A stretch of 64,000 nt of DNA, from assembly GCF_029813775.1 (NCBI RefSeq), contig NZ_JARVKW010000014.1:98017-162016 (forward strand), read 5' to 3'. Each line of letters starts with the position of its first letter. The first letter of the stretch is position 1. Source of the DNA: Streptomyces sp. DH24 (GTDB taxonomy: Bacteria > Actinomycetota > Actinomycetes > Streptomycetales > Streptomycetaceae). Position numbers and translations under genes: made by a program. A model generated the notes under the pieces. It was not told the origin of the DNA and did no database searches. It worked only from the letters and a program-made list of their open reading frames with translations. Below are positions 8,667-16,578 of this stretch, piece after piece.

Positions 8667-10319
8667 GTGCGCCCCCGTCTCGTCCTGCTGTCCGCTCGTC
8701 TGCTCGACCCGGGCACCGGCGCCTTCCTCCCGCACACCGCCCTGGCCGTGTCGGAAGGACGGATCGCCGCTCTCGGCGACGACCGCGACATGCGGGCCCT
8801 CGCCGACTCCGCCACGACGGTGATCGACCTCAAGGGCGCCGTGGTGACGCCCGGCCTCGTCGACGGCCACGTCCACCCGGTGCACGGCGCCGAACTCACC
8901 CACGGCCTGGACCTCTCCGGCTGCACCGACCTGCACCAGGTACGCGAGGCCCTGGCGCGCGGCGTGCGCGACCTGGCCCCCGGGGCGTGGCTGCACGGCT
9001 GGGGCCTCGACCCGAACGTCTTCGGGGACCGGCCCGTCGAGTCGGCCGCCCTCGGCCCCGTGCTCGACGGCGTCCCCGCCCTGCTCCAGCTCTTCGACGC
9101 CCACTCCACGCTGGCCAGCCCCCGCGCCCTCGAACTCGCCGGCGTCGACGGCCCGCGCAGCTTCGACCAGGCCGCCGAGGTGGTCTGCGACGCCGCCGGC
9201 CGCCCCACCGGGCTGCTCCTGGAGGACGCCGCCTGCGAACTCGTGGAGCGCGCCGCCCCGCGGCCCACCCGCGCCGAGCGCCGCGCCCGCCTCGCGAACG
9301 CCCTGCGCGGCATGGCCGCCGCCGGCCTCACCGGCGGCCACGTCATGGACGCGAACGGCGACAGCCTCGACCTGTACGCCGAACTGGACGCGGCCGGCGA
9401 ACTCCCGCTGCGCCTGCGCATCGCCCCCTGGTGCCAGCCCGGCACCGGCGCCGACGGGGTCCGCGAGCTGATCGAGCAGCAGGGCGCGGGCGGCAGGCTG
9501 TGGCGGACGGCCGGCGTCAAACTCTTCATGGACGGCACCATCGACAACGGCACCGCCTGGCTCGAACGCCCCGACTGCCACGGCGAGTCCACGCACGCCT
9601 TCTGGCCCGACCCCGAGGCCTACACCGCCGTCGTCACCGAACTGCACCGCGCCGGGGTGCCCACCGCCACCCACGCCATCGGCGACGCGGCCGTGCGGCA
9701 CGCCCTCGACTCCGTCGCGAAGGCGCGGGCGGCGGGCCGGAGGACAGCGGGGGAGAGGACGGCGGGGGAGAAGGAGGTGCGGCACCGGATCGAGCACATC
9801 GAGACCGTCCCCGACGACACGGTCCGCCGCTTCGCCGGACTCGGCGTCGTCGCGTCCATGCAGCCCACCCACTGCTGCGACTTCACCCGCGCCGACCACA
9901 CCGACAACTGGTCCCGCCGCCTCGGCGAGGAGCGCGCCGCGCGCGCCTGGCGCTGCCGCGACCTGTGGGACGCGGGCGCCACCGTCGTCCTCGGCTCCGA
10001 CTGGCCCATCGCCCCCTACCCGCCGCTCGGCGTCATGGCGGGCGCCCGCCACCGCCGCCCCAGCCGCGACCTCACGCAGCCGCCGCACGGCCCCGAGCAG
10101 GCGCTCACCGCACTCGAAGCGCTCCGGGCGGTGACCGTCAACGCCGCCGTCGCCGCGAGGGAGGAGGACCGGGCCGGCCGGCTCGCCGTCGGCCACCGCG
10201 CCGACCTCACCGTCCTCGCCGACGACCCCCTCACCACCCCCGCCACCGACCTGCCCGACCTCCCCGTACGCCTGACCGTCCTGGACGGCCGGGTCACCCA
10301 CCGCGACCCGGGGCTGTGA
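8667..10319 (+). CDS. YtcJ-like amidohydrolase (metal-dependent hydrolase)
   Basis: A 550-residue amidohydrolase-superfamily protein of the amidohydrolase_3/YtcJ group. Metal ligands are visible: HVH (His68, His70) after TPGLVDG, His in THAIGDAAVRHALD, His in RIEHIE, and Asp445 in LGSDWPIAPYPP. The GTG start is preceded by AGGAG at 5-nt spacing. The family hydrolyses amide or ester bonds of small molecules, and members are cytoplasmic with mostly unknown natural substrates. Being downstream of the TetR gene and near an NCS1 permease, it may act on the imported compound. A low-complexity AGRRTAGERTAGEKE insert lies at about nt 9733-9778. Confidence 0.85.
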   Translation: MRPRLVLLSARLLDPGTGAFLPHTALAVSEGRIAALGDDRDMRALADSATTVIDLKGAVVTPGLVDGHVHPVHGAELTHGLDLSGCTDLHQVREALARGVRDLAPGAWLHGWGLDPNVFGDRPVESAALGPVLDGVPALLQLFDAHSTLASPRALELAGVDGPRSFDQAAEVVCDAAGRPTGLLLEDAACELVERAAPRPTRAERRARLANALRGMAAAGLTGGHVMDANGDSLDLYAELDAAGELPLRLRIAPWCQPGTGADGVRELIEQQGAGGRLWRTAGVKLFMDGTIDNGTAWLERPDCHGESTHAFWPDPEAYTAVVTELHRAGVPTATHAIGDAAVRHALDSVAKARAAGRRTAGERTAGEKEVRHRIEHIETVPDDTVRRFAGLGVVASMQPTHCCDFTRADHTDNWSRRLGEERAARAWRCRDLWDAGATVVLGSDWPIAPYPPLGVMAGARHRRPSRDLTQPPHGPEQALTALEALRAVTVNAAVAAREEDRAGRLAVGHRADLTVLADDPLTTPATDLPDLPVRLTVLDGRVTHRDPGL

Positions 10320-10320
10320 G

Positions 10321-10347
10321 CCGGCCCCGGCGGAAAGGCCGGGCCGG
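10321..10347 (+). terminator. GC hairpin after the amidohydrolase gene
   Basis: A 10-bp stem with one bulged C and the 6-nt loop GGAAAG begins one base after the stop codon. There is no T-run. Confidence 0.5.
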
Positions 10348-10353
10348 GGCGCG

Positions 10354-10391
10354 GAGAATCCCAGGCCCGGCGAGGTCGATGTCGGATTCTC
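10354..10391. promoter_or_regulatory. Inverted repeat upstream of ada-alkA
   Basis: GAGAATCC (10354-10361) and GGATTCTC (10384-10391) are perfect 8-bp arms with a 22-bp spacer, ending 37 bp before the ada-alkA start. It may bind a regulator, but it does not match the known E. coli Ada box. Confidence 0.4.
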
Positions 10392-10428
10392 GCCAGCCAC
10401 CGGGCCGCCGGCCGCCGATGCTGGACGC

Positions 10429-11907
10429 ATGCAGAAGGCGATGCACACCGACACCGAACGCTGCGTGCGCGCCGTGCGGTCGAAGGACGCGCGGTTCGAC
10501 GGCTGGTTCTTCACGGCGGTCCTGACCACCCGGATCTACTGCCGTCCCAGCTGCCCGGTCGTGCCGCCCAAGCCGGAGAACATGACGTTCTACCCGAGCG
10601 CGGCGGCCTGCCAGCAGGCCGGGTTCCGGGCCTGCAAACGCTGCCGCCCCGACACCAGCCCCGGCTCCCCGGAATGGAACCAGCGGGCCGACCTCGTGGC
10701 CCGCGCCATGCGGCTCGTCGCCGACGGCGTCGTGGACCGCGAGGGCGTGCCCGGCCTCGCCGCCCGGCTCGGCTACAGCACCCGCCAGATCGAACGGCAC
10801 CTGCTCGCCGAGCTGGGCGCGGGCCCCCTCGCACTGGCCCGTGCCCAGCGCGCCCAGACCGGCCGGCTGCTCATCGAGACGACCGGCCTGCCGATGGCGC
10901 AGATCGCCTTCGCCGCAGGCTTCTCCTCCATCCGCACCTTCAACGACACCGTCCGCGAGGTCTTCGCGCTCGCCCCGACCGAGCTGCGCGCCCGCGCCCC
11001 CAAGACCCCCGGCGGCACCCCGGGCGCCCTGTCGCTGCGGCTGCCGTTCCGCGCGCCCCTCAACCCCGACAACCTCTTCGGCCACCTCGCCGCCACCGCC
11101 GTACCCGGCGTCGAGGAGTGGCGGGACGGCGCCTACCGGCGCACCCTGAGGCTGCCGTACGGGCACGGCATCGTCTCCCTGGCTCCGAGGCCGGACCACA
11201 TCGCCTGCCGCCTCACCCTCACCGACCTGCGCGACCTCACCGTCGCCATCAGCCGCTGCCGCCGCATGCTCGACCTGGACGCCGACCCCGTCGCGATCGA
11301 CGGCCAGCTCCGCACCGACCCGGTCCTCGCCCCGCTGGTCGACAAGGCGCCCGGACGCCGGGTGCCGCGCACGGTCGACGAGGCGGAGTTCGCCGTACGG
11401 GCCGTGCTCGGCCAGCAGGTCTCCACGGCCGCCGCCCGCACCCACGCGGCCCGCCTCGTCACCGCGCACGGCGAGCCGGTCGAGGACCCCGAGGGCGGCC
11501 TCACCCACCTCTTCCCGTCCGCGGAGGCGCTGGCCGCCGTGGACCCGGAGACGCTGGCGATGCCGCGTACCCGGCGCACCACCCTCACCACCCTCGTCGG
11601 CCGGCTCGCCGACGGCTCGCTGCGACTTGGCGTCGAGAGCGACTGGCCGCGCACCCGCGCCGAACTCCTCGCCCTGCCCGGCTTCGGCCCCTGGACGGCC
11701 GACGTCGTCGCGATGCGCGCCCTCGGCGACCCCGACGCGTTCCTGCCCACCGACCTCGGCATCCGCCGCGCAGCCCGGGACCTCGGCCTGCCCGCCACCC
11801 CGGCCGCGCTCACCGCCCGCGCGGCGGCCTGGCGGCCCTGGCGGGCGTACGCCGTGCAGTACCTGTGGGCGACCGACAGCCACCCGATCAACTTCCTCCC
11901 GGTCTAA
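10429..11907 (+). CDS. Ada-AlkA fusion: methyl-sensing regulator and 3-methyladenine DNA glycosylase
   Basis: 492 residues in three parts. The Ada N-domain has zinc/methyl-acceptor cysteines Cys38, Cys42, Cys69 and Cys72; with the ATG at 10429 this numbering equals that of E. coli Ada, which supports the start (ATG 10441 is a weaker choice). An AraC-type HTH spans about 85-185. An AlkA-type HhH-GPD glycosylase follows, with LPGFGPWTADV and catalytic Asp442 in FLPTDLGI. It should sense methyl phosphotriesters, activate the adaptive response and excise N3-alkylpurines. Ogt follows after 9 bp, an order I recall for M. tuberculosis Rv1317c-ogt. Confidence 0.93.
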   Translation: MQKAMHTDTERCVRAVRSKDARFDGWFFTAVLTTRIYCRPSCPVVPPKPENMTFYPSAAACQQAGFRACKRCRPDTSPGSPEWNQRADLVARAMRLVADGVVDREGVPGLAARLGYSTRQIERHLLAELGAGPLALARAQRAQTGRLLIETTGLPMAQIAFAAGFSSIRTFNDTVREVFALAPTELRARAPKTPGGTPGALSLRLPFRAPLNPDNLFGHLAATAVPGVEEWRDGAYRRTLRLPYGHGIVSLAPRPDHIACRLTLTDLRDLTVAISRCRRMLDLDADPVAIDGQLRTDPVLAPLVDKAPGRRVPRTVDEAEFAVRAVLGQQVSTAAARTHAARLVTAHGEPVEDPEGGLTHLFPSAEALAAVDPETLAMPRTRRTTLTTLVGRLADGSLRLGVESDWPRTRAELLALPGFGPWTADVVAMRALGDPDAFLPTDLGIRRAARDLGLPATPAALTARAAAWRPWRAYAVQYLWATDSHPINFLPV

Positions 11908-11916
11908 GGACGTTCC

Positions 11917-12408
11917 GTGTCACAGAATCGACAGCACACCGTGGTCGACAGCCCGTACGGCCCGCTCACCCTGGTCGCCGAGGACGGCATCCTGTGCGGC
12001 CTCTACATGGAGGCCCAGCGCCACCGCCCCGCCGAGGAGACCTTCGGCGTACGCGACGACACACCCTTCGCCGAGGCCGGGGAACAACTGGCGGCCTACT
12101 TCGCGGGCGAGTTGAAGGAGTTCACCCTTCGACTCCGCCTGAACGGCACCCCGTTCCAGCGCCGCGTCTGGGACGAACTGCGCCGCATCCCCTACGGCGA
12201 GACCCGCACCTACGGCGAACTCGCCGGACTCCTCGGCGCGCCCAGGGCCTCCCGTGCCGTCGGCCTGGCCAACGGCAGGAACCCCATCGGCGTCGTCGTG
12301 CCCTGCCACCGCGTCGTCGGAGCGGACGGCGGCCTCACCGGATACGGCGGCGGCCTGGAACGCAAGCGACGCCTGCTGGACTTCGAGCGGGGCGCGGGAC
12401 TCTTCTGA
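11917..12408 (+). CDS. ogt: Methylated-DNA--[protein]-cysteine S-methyltransferase
   Basis: A 163-residue suicide repair enzyme that takes the alkyl group from O6-methylguanine onto Cys130 in the signature VVPCHRV. The helix-turn-helix region (PYGETRTYGELAGLLGAPRASRAVGLANGRN) is complete. The GTG start has AAGGA at 6-nt spacing and begins 9 bp after the ada-alkA stop, so the pair is one repair operon. Its gene runs convergently into the sirtuin gene with only 24 bp between stops. Confidence 0.95.
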   Translation: MSQNRQHTVVDSPYGPLTLVAEDGILCGLYMEAQRHRPAEETFGVRDDTPFAEAGEQLAAYFAGELKEFTLRLRLNGTPFQRRVWDELRRIPYGETRTYGELAGLLGAPRASRAVGLANGRNPIGVVVPCHRVVGADGGLTGYGGGLERKRRLLDFERGAGLF

Positions 12409-12432
12409 GCCCGCGGTTCCAGGGAGTGGGGC

Positions 12433-13161
12433 CTACACTGCCGCGAGCTCTCCCAGCAGCCGGGGCAGCGCCGTCCCGATCGGCTCCCGGACGACCTCGT
12501 CGGCGAGAGCGTCGTACGGCGTCGGCTCGGCGTTCACGATGACGAGCCGGGCGCCGTGGTCGGCGGCGATCCCGGCCAGCCCCGCGGCCGGCTGCACCTG
12601 GAGGCTGGTGCCGACGGCGAAGAACACCTGGCAGGCCTTGGTGACGGCCAGGGCCTCGCCCAGCACCACCGGGTCGAGCCGCTCGCCGAACATCACCGTC
12701 GCGGACTTCAGGATGCCGCCGCACGCCAGACACGGCGGATCGGGCTCCCCGGCCTCGACCCTGGCCAGCGCGTCCTCCATCGGCCCGCGCGCACGGCACT
12801 TCGTGCACACGAAACTCCGTGCGCTGCCGTGCAGTTCGAGCACCTTGCGGGCGGGCGTCCCGGCGAGCTGGTGCAGCCCGTCCACGTTCTGCGTGATCAC
12901 CCGCACCGGCACCCCGGACCGCTCCAGCTCGGCCACCGCACGGTGCGCCGCGTTGGGCTCCGCCCGGAGCGTCCGGTTCTGCCGCCGCATCTGCCAGGAC
13001 CGCCGCCGGATCTCCGGATCGCCCATGTAGTACTCGTACGTGACGAGCTTCTGCGCCTCCGGGTCCCGCTGCCACAGCCCGTTCGGGCCGCGGTAGTCGG
13101 GGATGCCGGAGTCGGTGGAGATGCCCGCGCCACTGAGGACGGCGACGAGAGGCTTGCTCAT
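12433..13161 (-). CDS. Sir2-family NAD-dependent protein deacylase
   Basis: A 242-residue sirtuin. GAGIS (11-15), QNVD (91-94), catalytic His111 in ELHGS, and zinc Cys119, Cys122, Cys144 and Cys147 are all present, so it should deacylate lysines using NAD+. ATG 13161 (MSKPLVAVLSG) fits family alignments; no Shine-Dalgarno is visible, suggesting a leaderless transcript. An upstream in-frame ATG at 13203 would add 14 non-conserved residues. It is divergent from the small VapB-like gene. Confidence 0.93.
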   Translation of the reverse strand: MSKPLVAVLSGAGISTDSGIPDYRGPNGLWQRDPEAQKLVTYEYYMGDPEIRRRSWQMRRQNRTLRAEPNAAHRAVAELERSGVPVRVITQNVDGLHQLAGTPARKVLELHGSARSFVCTKCRARGPMEDALARVEAGEPDPPCLACGGILKSATVMFGERLDPVVLGEALAVTKACQVFFAVGTSLQVQPAAGLAGIAADHGARLVIVNAEPTPYDALADEVVREPIGTALPRLLGELAAV

Positions 13162-13244
13162 GGCGACGAGAGTAGGCGCGGACCGCCGAAGCGGCCACCG
13201 CATACCGGGTCCGCGCGGGCGCCGCGGGTGCTAGCGTCCGGGAC

Positions 13245-13445
13245 ATGGCAAAGATCACCGTGTCGCTGGACGCCGAACTCGTCGTGGAAGTCATGGTCCT
13301 CGCGGGCGTCGGCAGCCCCCAGGACGCCGTCGAACTCGTCGTCCGGGACTACATCCAGCGCGGCCACCGCACCGAGGCCCGCGTCGCCGAGCGCGACGAG
13401 GCGCTGCGCGAGGTGGACGTCAAGCCCCAGGAACCCCAGGGCTGA
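13245..13445 (+). CDS. VapB-like ribbon-helix-helix antitoxin homologue, no toxin beside it
   Basis: 66 residues: a short beta strand (KITVSLDAELV) followed by two helices, with the second helix region DAVELVVRDYI, as in VapB/DUF2191-type antitoxins. The C-terminal half is highly charged (RVAERDEALREVDVKPQEPQ), typical of a toxin-binding tail. VapB proteins repress their operon and neutralise a PIN-domain RNase. No PIN gene is next to it: downstream is a Nudix gene on the other strand 9 bp away, and upstream is the divergent sirtuin. It may be an orphan antitoxin or a stand-alone regulator. Confidence 0.7.
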   Translation: MAKITVSLDAELVVEVMVLAGVGSPQDAVELVVRDYIQRGHRTEARVAERDEALREVDVKPQEPQG

Positions 13446-13454
13446 CCGGGCGGG

Positions 13455-13949
13455 TCAGCCGACCGGACGGCCGTTCTCCAGCTCGACCGTGCCCGCGCCC
13501 GAGTCGAGGACGTCCAGCGCGGCCAGCACCCGCCTGCCGAGCGAGCCGAGCAGATGGCCGGGGAGCTCGTCGCGCGACACGAGCCGCCAGGACAGCAACT
13601 CCTCCTCCTGGAGCCGGATCGCCTTGAGGTCGTCCTCGTCGAGCACCCCGCCGTCGTACAGGTACGCCACCAGCGGCGGCCGGCCGACGCCGGGCACCCA
13701 GTCGACCGCGAGCAGCCGCCCCGGCTCCCGGTCGAGACCGATCTCCTCGGCCGTCTCGCGCCGCGCCCCCTGGCGCGGGGTCTCGCCGTCGTCCGACTCG
13801 ACGGTCCCGCCCGGCAGCGCCCAGCCCTCCCGGTAGTTGGGCTCGACGAGCAGCACCCGTCCCTCGGCGTCACGGAACAGCGCGGCGGCACCGGCCAGTA
13901 CACGGGGCAGGGACGCGATGTAGGCGGCGTAGTCTCCACTCGTGGTCAT
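13455..13949 (-). CDS. Nudix hydrolase
   Basis: 164 residues with a Nudix box, GGTVESDDGETPRQGARRE followed by TAEEIG. The spacing from the first Gly to the first Glu is two residues longer than the classic G-x5-E; the REx2EExG part is intact. The ATG overlaps the stop of the upstream ADP-ribosylglycohydrolase gene (ATGA), so the two are translationally coupled. Nudix enzymes cleave nucleoside diphosphates linked to another moiety; the partner gene makes ADP-ribose or a related compound a sensible substrate, by inference only. Confidence 0.87.
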   Translation of the reverse strand: MTTSGDYAAYIASLPRVLAGAAALFRDAEGRVLLVEPNYREGWALPGGTVESDDGETPRQGARRETAEEIGLDREPGRLLAVDWVPGVGRPPLVAYLYDGGVLDEDDLKAIRLQEEELLSWRLVSRDELPGHLLGSLGRRVLAALDVLDSGAGTVELENGRPVG

Positions 13950-15037
13950 CCTGGAAGGGTAACGACCGCGGACTCGGCCAGCCGCAGCGTCCGGCGGGCC
14001 AGGTCGCTGATCCGCGCCCCGTCGAAGCCGAACACCGCGCTGCGGACCGTGTCCCGGAGCGGTTCCGTCCACTGGGCCGGGATGCCCCGCGCGCCCGTGA
14101 GGACGCCCGCCACCGAACCGGCCGTCGCGCCGTTGGAGTCCGTGTCCAGGCCGCCGCGCACCGTGAGGGCGATGGTCCGGGTGAAGTCGCCGTCGCCGTA
14201 CAGCAGCCCGGCCGTGAGCACGGCGGCGTTCGGGACCGTGTGGATCCAGCCCAGCCCGGCGGTCTCCCGGCCGACCGTGGTGAGGGTGTCCTCCCAGCTC
14301 ATCCGTGCGTCGTGGAGCGAGGTGACCCGGCGCACCGTGCGGGCCAGCCGGCTGCTCGCCGGGATCACCGTCAGCGCCCGGTCCAGGGCCTCCCGCACAC
14401 CGCCCGCCGTGAACGCCGCCGCGATCAGGGCCGCCGCCCACATCGCGCCGTACACACCGTTGCCGGTGTGCGACAGCACCGCGTCCCGGCGCGCCAGCCG
14501 GGCGGCACGCACCGGGTCGCCGGGGCAGGTCCAGCCGAAGACGTCGGCCCGGATGAGCGCGCCGATCCACTCCTGGTAGGGGTTGTCGTACGTCGCCGTC
14601 AGCGGCGGCCGCAGCCCGCTCGCCAGGTTCCGGTACGCCACCCGCTCCGCCGTGAACGTCTGCAGGTACGGCAGCCGCAGCAGCCACAGCTCGCCGACCT
14701 GCTCCGTGCTGAAGCCGAAGCCGCGGGTCTCCAGCAGGTCCAGGCCGAGGATCGCGTAGTCGATGTCGTCGTCCCGGCAGCTGCCGCGGATCCGCCCGCG
14801 CACGCACGCCCGCCACTCGGGACGCAGCTCCCACGCGTCGCCGTCGCCGCCCGGCGGCTCGGGCAGGTAGTCGGTGAGCGGCAGGGCGGACGCCTCCCGC
14901 AGATAGCGGTCGATGCGGTCCCGGGTCCACAGATCGCCCCGCTCCACCGGCTTGCCGAGCATGTTGCCCGCGATCCGGCCCAGCCAGCCCCCGAGGATGC
15001 CGTCGGCGAGATCCGGCGCGGTGCCCACTGGAGTCAT
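13946..15037 (-). CDS. ADP-ribosylglycohydrolase family protein
   Basis: A 363-residue all-helical ADP-ribosylglycohydrolase (DraG/ARH) family member. The N-terminal GGWLGRIAGNMLGKPVE loop, an acidic metal motif RDDDIDYAILGLD in the place of TDDT, and the C-terminal GGLDTDSNGATAGSVAG metal motif are all present. The family removes ADP-ribose from proteins or small molecules using two magnesium ions. Its stop overlaps the Nudix start. A 203-bp gap separates it from the divergent glycerate kinase gene; nothing clear was found there. Confidence 0.87.
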   Translation of the reverse strand: MTPVGTAPDLADGILGGWLGRIAGNMLGKPVERGDLWTRDRIDRYLREASALPLTDYLPEPPGGDGDAWELRPEWRACVRGRIRGSCRDDDIDYAILGLDLLETRGFGFSTEQVGELWLLRLPYLQTFTAERVAYRNLASGLRPPLTATYDNPYQEWIGALIRADVFGWTCPGDPVRAARLARRDAVLSHTGNGVYGAMWAAALIAAAFTAGGVREALDRALTVIPASSRLARTVRRVTSLHDARMSWEDTLTTVGRETAGLGWIHTVPNAAVLTAGLLYGDGDFTRTIALTVRGGLDTDSNGATAGSVAGVLTGARGIPAQWTEPLRDTVRSAVFGFDGARISDLARRTLRLAESAVVTLPG

Positions 15038-15240
15038 TCTTCCGGTCTACCCGATTCGCCCGGACCGCACCACGGCCGCCGCCGGGGGTTCCACCGGGCC
15101 CGGTCCGGGGTCTTCCGGCGCTGGTCCAGGGACTGGGCGGGGAATGACGGCGGGGGCGTCCTCCGGTTAAGGTCACAGCGGCGCGACTGGCTGTTACGTG
15201 CACACGGATGCGCGAGGCCCGGAGAGCAAGGGGAAGACGA

Positions 15241-16410
15241 GTGGCGGACGCTGCAGGGACTGACACCGCGAAGGGCCGGCCGGCCCGGCGGGTGCTCATC
15301 GCCGCGGACAAGTTCAAGGGGTCGCTGACGGCCGTGGAGGTCGCGGAGCGGGTCACGGCCGGACTGCGCCGCGTCCTGCCGGACCTGGAGGTGGCGGCGC
15401 TGCCCGTGGCCGACGGCGGCGACGGAACGGTGGCCGCCGCGGTCGCCGCCGGGTTCGAGCGGCGCGAGGTGCGCGTCACCGGGCCCCTCGGCGACGAGGT
15501 CACGGCGGCCTTCGCGCTGCGCGGCGACACGGCCGTCGTCGAGATGGCCGAGGCCAGCGGGCTGCAACGGCTGCCGGCCGGGGTGTTCGCGCCGCTCACG
15601 GCCTCCACGTACGGCTCCGGGGAACTGCTGCGCGCCGCCCTCGACGCGGGCGCGCGGACCATCGTGTTCGGCGTCGGCGGCAGCGCCACCACCGACGGCG
15701 GTGCCGGACTGCTGGCCGCACTGGGCGCCCGGTTCCGCACCGCGGACGGTGAGAGCGTGCCGCCCGGTGGCGGCGGCCTCGCCGAGCTGGCCTCGGCCGA
15801 TCTGTCCGGCCTCGATCCGCGTCTCGCGGACGTCGAGTTCGTGCTCGCGAGCGACGTCGACAACCCGCTGACCGGCCCGAAGGGCGCACCGGCCGTGTAC
15901 GGGCCGCAGAAGGGCGCCTCCGCGGACGACGTGGCCGCGCTGGACGCGGCCCTCGCGCACTACGCCAAGGTCCTGGAGGAGGCGGTCGGCCCGCGGGCCG
16001 CCGAGTACGCCGCGTCGCCCGGCGCGGGCGCCGCCGGCGGCATCGGGTACGGCGCGCTGCTGGTGGGCGCCCGCTTCCGGCCCGGCATCGAGGTGATGCT
16101 CGACGTGCTGGGCTTCGCGTCCGCGCTGGAGGGCACGGAGCTGGTGATCACTGGCGAGGGGTCCCTCGACGAGCAGACCCTGCACGGCAAGGCGCCGGCG
16201 GGGGTCGCCACGGCGGCGCGTGCGGCGGGCAAGGACGTCGTGGCGGTCTGCGGACGGCTGGCACTGCCGCCCCAGGCGCTGGGGCGGGCCGGGATCCGGC
16301 GGGCCTACGCGCTGACGGACATCGAGCCGGACGTCGCGAAGTGCATCGCGGACGCGGGGCCGATCCTGGAGCGGGTGGCGGAGAACATCGCCAGGGACTT
16401 CCTGACCTGA
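15241..16410 (+). CDS. glxK: Glycerate kinase (GlxK type)
   Basis: 389 residues of the bacterial glycerate kinase type I family: IAADKFKGSLTA at the N-terminus, PVADGGDGTV, and later GVGGSATTDGGAG and VITGEGSLDEQTLHGKAP. It phosphorylates glycerate, feeding glyoxylate and glycerate into central metabolism. GTG 15241 is chosen for its AGGGGA at 7-nt spacing; ATG 15208 has no ribosome site. It stands alone and converges on pssA with a strong shared terminator between them. A role with the nearby ethylmalonyl-CoA operon, which yields glyoxylate, is possible but inferred. Confidence 0.92.
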   Translation: MADAAGTDTAKGRPARRVLIAADKFKGSLTAVEVAERVTAGLRRVLPDLEVAALPVADGGDGTVAAAVAAGFERREVRVTGPLGDEVTAAFALRGDTAVVEMAEASGLQRLPAGVFAPLTASTYGSGELLRAALDAGARTIVFGVGGSATTDGGAGLLAALGARFRTADGESVPPGGGGLAELASADLSGLDPRLADVEFVLASDVDNPLTGPKGAPAVYGPQKGASADDVAALDAALAHYAKVLEEAVGPRAAEYAASPGAGAAGGIGYGALLVGARFRPGIEVMLDVLGFASALEGTELVITGEGSLDEQTLHGKAPAGVATAARAAGKDVVAVCGRLALPPQALGRAGIRRAYALTDIEPDVAKCIADAGPILERVAENIARDFLT

Positions 16411-16521
16411 CCCGACCGTTTCACGCCCCTGGGCCGGCCGCACCCAGCCATCCGGCGTTTCGAGGACGAGGGCGCCGGGCCGATACGGCGTCCGGGGCGG
16501 AGCCTCCAGGTGGGTACGGAA

Positions 16522-16556
16522 AGGGCCCCGAACCCGTCACCCGGGTCCGGGGCCCT
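16522..16556. terminator. Strong bidirectional terminator between glxK and pssA
   Basis: AGGGCCCCGAACCC (16522-16535) pairs with GGGTCCGGGGCCCT (16543-16556) at 13 of 14 positions around a 7-nt loop, between two converging genes. Confidence 0.8.
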
Positions 16557-16578
16557 GCCCTGTTCGGCTCACGTGCCG

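Noticed and set aside
10441..10443. Later ATG as start of ada-alkA
   Set aside because: ATG 10429 gives cysteine numbering equal to E. coli Ada (38, 42, 69, 72); the later one has its ribosome site too close.
12433..15037. SirTM/macrodomain-type ADP-ribosylation operon
   Set aside because: The sirtuin has the ordinary GAGIS/QNVD/His/zinc pattern of deacylases and no macrodomain or lipoate gene is near.
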